Positions 54,653-62,132 of a stretch of 64,000 nt of DNA are shown in pieces; position 1 is the first letter of the stretch; each line of letters starts with the position of its first letter. The DNA is taken from the NCBI GenBank assembly GCA_965247435.1, contig OZ252019.1:3038001-3102000 (forward strand), given 5' to 3'. This DNA is from Ilyomonas sp965247435. Its GTDB lineage: Bacteria; Bacteroidota; Bacteroidia; Chitinophagales; Chitinophagaceae. The notes under the pieces were generated by a model. The model ran no database searches. It saw only the letters and a program-made list of their open reading frames with translations, and was not told the origin of the DNA. The translations under genes were made by a program, and so were the position numbers.

Positions 54653-57052
54653 CTACTTAACTGCAATCGTAATGCTGCTGCTCTGTAAACCTTCGCCTGA
54701 AGCTTTTAATACAATAGTACCCTTCTTTTTATCTGCTTTTACAATTACGAGGCACCTGCCCTGCCAGGCATTGCGGTGTGGCTGCTGATAGCTTTCAATA
54801 CTCCTTGGGTTTGCATTACCAACGCCGGCAATGGTGCCTGCACCTTGTACGCTAAACTGAATCTCATTTTCTGCTTCCGGATTGCGGTTGCCGTTTTTAT
54901 CCAATAGTTCTACCGTTATATAGCTCAGGTCTTCACCATCCGCTTTTATGTGCGATCGGTCGGCAGTTAATTTAATGTTTACAGGCTCCGACGCCGTATG
55001 CAATGCAGCAGTGGCAACTTGCTTGTTACCGGTATAGCCAGTTGCCTGCAGTGTGCCTGCTTTGTAAGGCACTCTAAATTTGGCAGTGAATTTTTCATTC
55101 CGGTTCGTTGGCTGGTTGCCTAAAGATTTTCCATTCAGAAATAACTCCACTTCCTCACAGGAGGAATACACATTTATTTCGAGCGGCTTGCCTTCATTTC
55201 CCTGCCAGTTCCAACTGCTTACATCATCATACCAGTTCCAGAGGCTCCACGACTCTATCTTAGGGTTTAACGGAAACGAAGGCTCCGGCGGCTTCACAAA
55301 AAGGGATAGCTGGTCTTTCTTCCACAATGCATCGCGGTAGTAAGACTGCGGGCGCTTCCAGCCGCAGATGTCTATATCGCCGCAGTAAGCAAGGTTCCAG
55401 GGATAAAAACTTTTTTCCTGCATATAGCCTAGCCAGCCAATGCTTGCCTCGCCGATATAATCGAAAGCAGTCCATACAAAATCGCCGATTACATACGGGT
55501 TATCCTCCACCTGCATCCAGGCATCGAATGCCGCCAGCGGGTAAGATTCCGTACCCATCATTATGCGATGGGGCACCCGTTTGTGATCCTGCTCATAGAT
55601 ATTTTTTTGATGATGATCGCCGCCTGCAGCATAATTGTAACCACTCACATCGAGGGTTGCAAAAAACGGGTCTTTGTCAGGATTTAATCCGTTTACCGCA
55701 GCCGTAACAGGTCTTGTCGTGTCAAAACTTTTTACGTATTGAGTTAATGCTTTTGCAGTTTGCACACCTTCGGCAGTAGCTCTTTCGGGAATCTCGTTAC
55801 CGATGCTCCACATAACAATGCCCGGATGATTACGGTCGCGCAACAGCATGCTCTCCACATCGCGCTTCCACCAGTCTTTAAAATACAGGTGATAATCATT
55901 TGTATTTTTTCCTTCATTCCACATATCAAAGGTTTCGTCTATCACCAGCATACCCAATCTGTCACAGGCATCTAAAAAGGCCGGCGCCGGCGGATTGTGC
56001 GAGCAACGGATGGCATTGAAGCCGCTCTCTTTCATCAGCTCCACCCGGCGCTCTTCGGCACGGTCATAAGCCTTTGCACCCAGCGGCCCGTTATCAATAT
56101 GAAAACAGCCGCCCTTCAGTTTCAAGGGTTTTCCATTCAGTAAAAAACCATCAGCAATAGTATAGGCAATGGTGCGGATGCCAAAAACCGTTTGGGTGCG
56201 ATCCATTAATTTTCCATCAGCAAACACTTCAGTAACAGCCGTGTATAATGCAGGTGATTCTGTGGACCATAATACCGGGGAACTAACTATTATACGCTGA
56301 TTGAAACCGGCAGAAGCATTTCCATTAATCGTTTGCATTGCTGTTGCGCTGCCAACTGTTGTACCCCTGTTATTTTGCAGGTGTGTTATTAATTGTACGC
56401 TCGCTGCTTCTCCGCTTTCATTCTGCACCTGTGTTTGGATATTCACTTTTGCAGCGGCTTTGCTTATATCTACAGCAGTTATATAAGTGCCCCATTGGGC
56501 TGCGTGCTGCGGCGCCATCATCTTTAGCCATACGTGCCGGTTGATGCCGGAGCCCGCGTACCAGCGGCTGGTTGCGCCTTCGTTTTTTACCTGTACTGCG
56601 ATTACATTTTGCTCCCGTCTTTTTATCTTGCTGCTTACATCATAAAAAAAAGAGGTATAGCCATACGGATGATTGCCCAGATGCGCTCCGTTAAGCCACA
56701 CATCGGCATTCATATACACACCATCAAATTGCAGATAAATTATCTTGTTTTTTGAAGAAGCAGGAACTGTGAATGTTTTGCGATACCAGCCGGTGCCGCC
56801 GGTGGTAAAGCCAACGCTTACGCCATTGATGGCATCAGGATCAAACGGAGAATTGGCGCCGGGCAAATCTTCAATACTCCAGTCGTGCGGCAATTCAATT
56901 TGCCTCCAGGCCTTATCATCAAAGCCCGTTTCCTGCGCGCCCTGTACATCACCACGATGAAAGCGCCAGCCGTCATCAAATAAAATTGCCTGCTGCGCAA
57001 AACAACAATATTCGAAGAATATATAAAAGCATAAAAGGAAAGATTTTTTCAT
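54653..57052 (-). CDS. GH2 beta-galactosidase-like enzyme
   Basis: 799 residues from the ATG at 57052 (MKKSFLLCFY); a TTG at 57061 is rejected. Signal peptide ends near CCFAQ. Domain order: jelly-roll sugar-binding (about 25-180), Ig-like (185-295), catalytic barrel (297-600) with acid/base Glu420 (WSIGNEIPE) and nucleophile Glu502 (MMGTESYP), then DUF4982 and an Ig-like C-terminal domain (about 610-799). It most likely releases beta-linked galactose; other GH2 activities cannot be ruled out. Confidence 0.88.
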   Translation of the reverse strand: MKKSFLLCFYIFFEYCCFAQQAILFDDGWRFHRGDVQGAQETGFDDKAWRQIELPHDWSIEDLPGANSPFDPDAINGVSVGFTTGGTGWYRKTFTVPASSKNKIIYLQFDGVYMNADVWLNGAHLGNHPYGYTSFFYDVSSKIKRREQNVIAVQVKNEGATSRWYAGSGINRHVWLKMMAPQHAAQWGTYITAVDISKAAAKVNIQTQVQNESGEAASVQLITHLQNNRGTTVGSATAMQTINGNASAGFNQRIIVSSPVLWSTESPALYTAVTEVFADGKLMDRTQTVFGIRTIAYTIADGFLLNGKPLKLKGGCFHIDNGPLGAKAYDRAEERRVELMKESGFNAIRCSHNPPAPAFLDACDRLGMLVIDETFDMWNEGKNTNDYHLYFKDWWKRDVESMLLRDRNHPGIVMWSIGNEIPERATAEGVQTAKALTQYVKSFDTTRPVTAAVNGLNPDKDPFFATLDVSGYNYAAGGDHHQKNIYEQDHKRVPHRIMMGTESYPLAAFDAWMQVEDNPYVIGDFVWTAFDYIGEASIGWLGYMQEKSFYPWNLAYCGDIDICGWKRPQSYYRDALWKKDQLSLFVKPPEPSFPLNPKIESWSLWNWYDDVSSWNWQGNEGKPLEINVYSSCEEVELFLNGKSLGNQPTNRNEKFTAKFRVPYKAGTLQATGYTGNKQVATAALHTASEPVNIKLTADRSHIKADGEDLSYITVELLDKNGNRNPEAENEIQFSVQGAGTIAGVGNANPRSIESYQQPHRNAWQGRCLVIVKADKKKGTIVLKASGEGLQSSSITIAVK

Positions 57053-57286
57053 GGCAAGCAATTGTGAGTGTTAGCAGTAAGCGCCTGGCAAAGTACGGCA
57101 TTGCCAATGAATCGCAGAAGGCAACAGGAAGTATTCGTAAGCTGTTTTTAAACCAGGCTAAATATACTGTAACATTAATAAATTTCAACTTTAGCGGAAA
57201 TGAAATACACATGTGTCTATAATATTCCGGTCAGCCTGATTAACAACAACGCAATTAAAATCCATCTTAGGCAATGTGGTGTGCGG

Positions 57287-57380
57287 CAAGGACGGATGCG
57301 CGGAGCGATGGTGCCGTCCTTGATTTTCCTGTCTGCCGACAGGCAGGTTGGTACCTTTTTGATCAAAAAAATGGTACCAA
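57287..57380. repeat. Cluster of three palindromes
   Basis: CAAGGACGG/CCGTCCTTG (57287-57295, 57314-57322), CCTGTC-TGCC-GACAGG (57328-57343), and a 33-bp palindrome with arms TTGGTACC/GGTACCAA (57348-57355, 57373-57380) around TTTTTGATCAAAAA. The text resembles dispersed intergenic repeats of Bacteroidota that I recall, but no second copy occurs in this window. Confidence 0.65.
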
Positions 57381-57469
57381 CAACAACCCGTTGTAAGCGA
57401 TCATATTCGAAAACACTTACACGCTCCAAAGCTCCTAAACGGATATATTCTATTTTAAACTTATTTAGA

Positions 57470-57615
57470 TTACACGGTACTAAGTACAGTGTAACTTAAA
57501 TTATTTCAAGTTTTAGGCGGGCGGGGACGCCCGCCCATAGCCATGCTACCGGGTGGCGCCGCAACATCCGGACTATACAGGATATGTAAACTAACTTAAG
57601 TTACACAGTACTAAG
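57470..57615. repeat. Inverted-repeat element of about 146 bp
   Basis: The left end is an imperfect 25-bp palindrome (TTACAC ... GTGTAA, 57470-57494) with GTAACTTAA after it. The right end reads CTTAAGTTACACAGTACTAAG (57595-57615), which matches the complement of the left end over about 20 bp with three differences. The interior includes the GC-rich hairpin GGCGGGCG-GGGA-CGCCCGCC (57517-57536). It could be a MITE-like element or a regulatory structure; no transposase is present. Confidence 0.5.
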
Positions 57616-57633
57616 GCTTGTTAATTTATTCTT

Positions 57634-59241
57634 TTAATAAGCACAGGCGCCGATAAAGTTTTTATGCAAAGCCTTTCCGCTAAAATCAATATTGCCCGTT
57701 TGAATATTATACATTTTTTGCAGCCCGATACCAGACTGTAAGGAGAGTGGAATATTGGTAAGCGCATAATTATCAAATGCTACTAACAGGCTTGCGTCTT
57801 TTATAGCAGCGCTGCCTCTTTTTTTAAAAGGCAGGTCAACATTCGATCCAACGATAGCGGTTTCCAATTTTTCTTTGCCCGTTGTATTTGCCCATGCCTT
57901 AAATTGATTAAACCCGTTGATATTAAATCCACCTTGCAGACTCCACCAGTTGTTTGCTAAAAAGGCATCATTACCTGAATCTTTACCCGTAATCAACTTA
58001 TTTGCTCCAATAAAAATATTGTTGTAAAACTCAAAATGGGCATGATCACTTTCTGTTGAATAACTAATGGCCGCACCTTTATTATTGTATAATGTGTTAT
58101 TATAAAACAATAAATTTTTCATTTGCGCAGCATCGTGCGAGCTGTTCCAGATATACGCATTGGCGTGTGCTGCTGATATATTACCATCGTTTTCACTGAT
58201 GCAAAAACGAATCGTATTATCGTGCCACGGACTTGCACCGGCATATTGAAAAATACCGAATGCACTACCCGCATTGCCGTATGATAAACAATACTGAATG
58301 GTGGAGTTGGTAACACCGCCGTCCAGGTCGTAGCCGCCGCCGTCTTCGCCGCCTTTGGAGGTTTTGTTGTTGTAAGAAATGCAATGCTGAATTACCACAC
58401 TATCTGCTTCATAGCACCAGATACCAACCGGCCCATTGCCCTTACGCGGCATGTCCCAGCCGTTGTTGGAAGCGCTGCAATATTCTATCAATACATTGGT
58501 ACAAAAGCCGGCCAGGATACCATTGCCACTATGGTTATTTAATTCGGTAGGATCACCGGGATTATTGTTTGCTTCACATTTGCTGATACGAATGTTTTTA
58601 CAATGCAGTTTATCGCCATACTCGCCGGTAACATAAATACCTGCAAAGCCGTTGTCGTACGCGCGTATATTAAACACGTTTATAGCAGCACAGGAATATA
58701 CCCGCACGCCTGATTTTTGAAAGCCGCTTACCTCGATATTTTGTATATCAATATTATTACAGTTGTTGACAGCAATGCCATCTTTGGTATTGCCGGTTTT
58801 GCGGCCGGCGCCTTTACAGATAATATTTTGTATGCTGATATAAGATGATTGATTGAGTGTCAGGGCTCCGCCACTGCCTGCATCTATAACAGCACTGCCA
58901 TTGCCGTACGATGTAATAACGACGGGCTTTTGCGGCAGGCCGGCAGTGCTTGATTGTAAACTTATTGTATCTCTGAATATATCACCACCCTTTAAAAACA
59001 CCGTATCACCGGGCAGCAGTTGAAGTGTATTGATTTTATCAACAGAGCGCCAAGGCCTGTTTAAAGAACCATCATTGTTATCGCTGCCGGCAGCACTTAC
59101 ATAATAGGCTCTTGAATCAGCACTGTCTATGCCAATATCCGTATCCCGGCTGTACGCTTCTTCCATTATAGTGAGCGCCATCCCCGTAAGACATACCAAC
59201 AAAACAAGGTGCATTTTTATATTCGTGAGCTTTATTGCCAT
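57634..59241 (-). CDS. Secreted right-handed parallel beta-helix protein
   Basis: 535 residues with a signal segment (about 10-30). YYVSAAGSDNNDGSLNRPWRSVDKIN (about 46-71) is the entry motif of pectate-lyase-like beta-helix proteins. PbH1-type repeats follow (SYISIQNIICKGAG, NNIDIQNIEVSGFQ, NVLIEYCSASNNG, SVVIQHCISYNNK). No lyase or glycosidase catalytic residues can be assigned by eye. A lyase, hydrolase (GH141-like) or epimerase role on a polysaccharide is possible. Its start abuts the stop of the upstream SGNH gene with no gap, so they are co-translated. Confidence 0.78.
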   Translation of the reverse strand: MAIKLTNIKMHLVLLVCLTGMALTIMEEAYSRDTDIGIDSADSRAYYVSAAGSDNNDGSLNRPWRSVDKINTLQLLPGDTVFLKGGDIFRDTISLQSSTAGLPQKPVVITSYGNGSAVIDAGSGGALTLNQSSYISIQNIICKGAGRKTGNTKDGIAVNNCNNIDIQNIEVSGFQKSGVRVYSCAAINVFNIRAYDNGFAGIYVTGEYGDKLHCKNIRISKCEANNNPGDPTELNNHSGNGILAGFCTNVLIEYCSASNNGWDMPRKGNGPVGIWCYEADSVVIQHCISYNNKTSKGGEDGGGYDLDGGVTNSTIQYCLSYGNAGSAFGIFQYAGASPWHDNTIRFCISENDGNISAAHANAYIWNSSHDAAQMKNLLFYNNTLYNNKGAAISYSTESDHAHFEFYNNIFIGANKLITGKDSGNDAFLANNWWSLQGGFNINGFNQFKAWANTTGKEKLETAIVGSNVDLPFKKRGSAAIKDASLLVAFDNYALTNIPLSLQSGIGLQKMYNIQTGNIDFSGKALHKNFIGACAY

Positions 59242-60255
59242 CTATATTTTCTTTAGGTATTTTTTGATCGCATCAAACCATCGCTGTGCCATTGCTGCCT
59301 CGCCTTTAGTATTCGGATGAATATCGTCGTACATATCAGTCGCAGGATTCACGCCTGTAAACTCGTCAACAACAATGACGGAAGATTGTGCAGTTGAATG
59401 TTCCGCAGCATACGAAACAATATTCTTATTCAGGTTGATAACAGCTTCTGCATAGGTAGTATCGTTGCCGCATAATTTTTTATCGCTCCATTGCGCACCG
59501 AGCGGCGGAATCTGTGCAATAAAAATTCTGACATGCTTGTTTTTTTCGCGCAGCAGGTATAGAATAACATTCAGATTTCCAAACATGTCTTTGGGCGTAC
59601 GGCAATGAAATACGTCATTTGTTCCTAATTCAATCAACACGATATCCGGATTATAATTATTCAGCCAGGTATGCAGGTTGCCCCGGGCGCTGTCCCAGGA
59701 AGGCGGCTTTAGTACGTCTTCGAATGTCCAGCCGGAGTGGCCTTCATGATCCAAATCAAAATCAGGGTTTGGCATTTCGCCGCCTCCATGATGCTTGCTC
59801 CAGGAACCTATAAAATCAAAGTTGTAATTACCGCCGTGCAACAGTTTCCAAAGGTAGCGGCGGTAGCTGTTGAAGGTAGCAGTGCCATTGGTAAGGGAGT
59901 TACCCAAGCACAAAATGTTTGTTGTTTGCTTGTTATAAACAGTAAGCATAAAACATTGCTTGGCAGTATCTTTCTCTGTAACCCCGATAATGTTTACCGG
60001 GTACTGGCCTGCTGTTGGTGCAACGCCTGAAACGCTGTGCTGCTGCGGGTTGTAGCTAAGCCATGGAGGCAAATCTTTTACTGCGTATTGTATCGAATTA
60101 CCGGCCGAATCCTTCGCATCAAACAGGTAAGTATATCTTTTATTGATCTCAACGCGGCTAACCTCTGTTGAGACAAATTGTAAGGAATGAGTTTGACCAA
60201 AGCTAAGAGCACAACAAAAAAAGGAGATAATTAAAAAGAGGTGTTTGATAGTCAT
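59242..60255 (-). CDS. SGNH hydrolase with N-terminal Ig-like domain
   Basis: 337 residues with a signal peptide ending near SFGQ (about 21). Residues about 25-110 are a putative Ig/cadherin-like domain (IQYAVKDLPPWLSYNPQQHSVSGVAPTAGQYPVNI). Residues 113-337 are the SGNH hydrolase: GNSLTNG (Ser), GHSGWTFEDV, GTNDVF and DDIHPNTKGEAAMA (Asp/His). It is probably a carbohydrate acetyl-esterase in the periplasm. It lies 67 bp after susD and directly joined to the beta-helix gene. Confidence 0.87.
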   Translation of the reverse strand: MTIKHLFLIISFFCCALSFGQTHSLQFVSTEVSRVEINKRYTYLFDAKDSAGNSIQYAVKDLPPWLSYNPQQHSVSGVAPTAGQYPVNIIGVTEKDTAKQCFMLTVYNKQTTNILCLGNSLTNGTATFNSYRRYLWKLLHGGNYNFDFIGSWSKHHGGGEMPNPDFDLDHEGHSGWTFEDVLKPPSWDSARGNLHTWLNNYNPDIVLIELGTNDVFHCRTPKDMFGNLNVILYLLREKNKHVRIFIAQIPPLGAQWSDKKLCGNDTTYAEAVINLNKNIVSYAAEHSTAQSSVIVVDEFTGVNPATDMYDDIHPNTKGEAAMAQRWFDAIKKYLKKI

Positions 60256-60322
60256 TATTAATCTTCTTGTTAGCCTTATAATTATTATCCTGCAACCAAC
60301 TGTTAATCGCTTAATAATAAAA

Positions 60323-62107
60323 TTAATACCCCGGATTTTGTTTCATATTCGGATCCAAATCAAGCTCCTGCTGCGGTATAGGAAAATATTCATTCTTATT
60401 AGCTGTAAAAACAACACCGGTTAAATTATTCGGAAGCCGCTGTGTTTCGGTCTGCAGGTAAGCATTCATATAGTCTGCTGCGATACCCCAGCGCACGAGG
60501 TCGAAAAAGCGATGACCTTCCAGTGCCAGTTCCAGCCGTCTTTCAAAGCGTACTGCCTTCCTGGCTACTTCCTGGTCAGTCCATCCGGTATTATATAAAC
60601 CAACATAGTAATTAGCGGATGCGGAGTAGTTGCCTTCATAATCATATACCACTTCCACTGTTCTTCCATTAGCAGCTCTTGCACGTATATAGTTTACCAA
60701 CTCCCGCGCGCGATTAAGATCACCCGCTTCTACTTCGCATTCTGCAGCCCACAGCAACACATCTGCAAAACGGATGATACTGTAATTTACAGCGCTTCCC
60801 AGCAGATAGCCTTGCGCATAATAATCGCTTAACCTGTTTACCTGGCTGGCGCGGTAGTTATTTTTTACCGGTGAATAAGGGCCGCCGAATGTACGGTCGT
60901 TTATCCAGCCGATGCTTGGGTCGGAACCGGGATGAGAAGGATAGCCGGTGTAATAGTTAGGATCAGCCCAATCTAAATAAGGAACACCACGACGGCCTAC
61001 CGTCCAGTCAAGCCGCGGATCAACATTGCCCTGGTAAGTAGAATAGCTATAATCGAAGCCGCCAAAATCCTCGTCGTTAGTCATGTTGGTAACATTAAAA
61101 GTATCTAACATAGGCAGGCCTTCAGCATCCGTTTTGTAAGCGTTTACGAGGTTAAAAGATGGCTGCTTCCAAGTTGTATAAAAACTGCTGAGCGGGTAAA
61201 AAGCAGGCGTATTAGGCGATTCGCCGATGTTCTCATTACCGCCATTAGAACCATCATTTACCGAAAACTGTATCTGGAAAACCTGCTCTTCGTTATTCTC
61301 ATTATCACCATTAAAGTTGTCATCGAAATTGGCAACCAATCCATACGGCACACCCTGCGAATTAACGCCACTGCCATTACCACCATAAGCGGCAGGAATG
61401 ATTGAATTCAGTAACACTTTTGCCTCATTATACTTGTGCTCGAACATATAACATTTGGCTAAGTAACAACCAGCCGCCCATTTATTAGCTTGTCCTTTCA
61501 GTAGCCTAACGTCTGGCAAATGGTCATATGCAAACTGGAAATCTGCCTCGATCATAGGCCATATATCTTCTGTATTGGATACCTTAAAATCTACCACATT
61601 TTCATCTATAAAAGGGATATTATTCCAGATTTTTTTTGCATCAAAATGAAAATGGCCACGCAAAAAACGGGCTTCAGCCATCGCTGTTGTTTTTTCATCA
61701 TCCGTCATATCGGAAGCTTTACCGGCAGCCAATATTACGGCATTAGCACGGGATACACCATCGTAATCGGCACGCCATTTATCTGCCAAATATCCGGTAG
61801 AGGACTGCGTTTGAAAATGCTCGATAATCACACCGTCGTTACCATCGTTTCCACCGCCACGGTAAGCATCGCCGGAAGTAATATCGCCATATACCCAGTT
61901 GGTACCCGTTGTACTCCACCAGCCCGAATGTATAGTAAGCCCGGTAACATCATGATAAGTGCCGATCAATAATTGTTGTACACCACTTTTATTGGCCAAT
62001 GCATCTACTGTGATAACGTTGGGTGGTTGCAGCTCCAGAAAAGATTTTTTGCATGCTATTAAAAACAACAGGCTTAATAAGCAGGTTGTTGAAAAATATT
62101 TTTTCAT
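60323..62107 (-). CDS. SusD/RagB-family lipoprotein, second locus
   Basis: 594 residues. Lipoprotein signal LLSLLFLIAC (lipid Cys about 19). SusD features: LLIGTYHDVTGL, EARFLRGHFHFDAKKIWNNIPFI, and a C-terminal RFERRLELALEGHRFFDLVRWG ending YFPIPQQELDLDPNMKQNPGY. It differs clearly in length and sequence from the SusD at 44.2 kb, so it likely binds a different glycan. It is 25 bp downstream of the partial susC. Confidence 0.95.
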   Translation of the reverse strand: MKKYFSTTCLLSLLFLIACKKSFLELQPPNVITVDALANKSGVQQLLIGTYHDVTGLTIHSGWWSTTGTNWVYGDITSGDAYRGGGNDGNDGVIIEHFQTQSSTGYLADKWRADYDGVSRANAVILAAGKASDMTDDEKTTAMAEARFLRGHFHFDAKKIWNNIPFIDENVVDFKVSNTEDIWPMIEADFQFAYDHLPDVRLLKGQANKWAAGCYLAKCYMFEHKYNEAKVLLNSIIPAAYGGNGSGVNSQGVPYGLVANFDDNFNGDNENNEEQVFQIQFSVNDGSNGGNENIGESPNTPAFYPLSSFYTTWKQPSFNLVNAYKTDAEGLPMLDTFNVTNMTNDEDFGGFDYSYSTYQGNVDPRLDWTVGRRGVPYLDWADPNYYTGYPSHPGSDPSIGWINDRTFGGPYSPVKNNYRASQVNRLSDYYAQGYLLGSAVNYSIIRFADVLLWAAECEVEAGDLNRARELVNYIRARAANGRTVEVVYDYEGNYSASANYYVGLYNTGWTDQEVARKAVRFERRLELALEGHRFFDLVRWGIAADYMNAYLQTETQRLPNNLTGVVFTANKNEYFPIPQQELDLDPNMKQNPGY

Positions 62108-62132
62108 ACTGTTAAGTATTTGGTAGTAGGAT

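Larger units (their letters stand above)
57053..57633. other. Intergenic region rich in palindromes
   Basis: About 580 bp without a supported gene, breaking the second locus between the beta-helix and GH2 genes. The segment at 57053-57200 is plain AT-rich DNA; 57287-57615 holds the structured elements listed separately. A 99-codon plus-strand frame across it looks accidental. Confidence 0.5.

Noticed and set aside
57200..57499. 99-codon plus-strand frame
   Set aside because: Runs through palindromes and lies opposite to all neighbouring genes; no domain.
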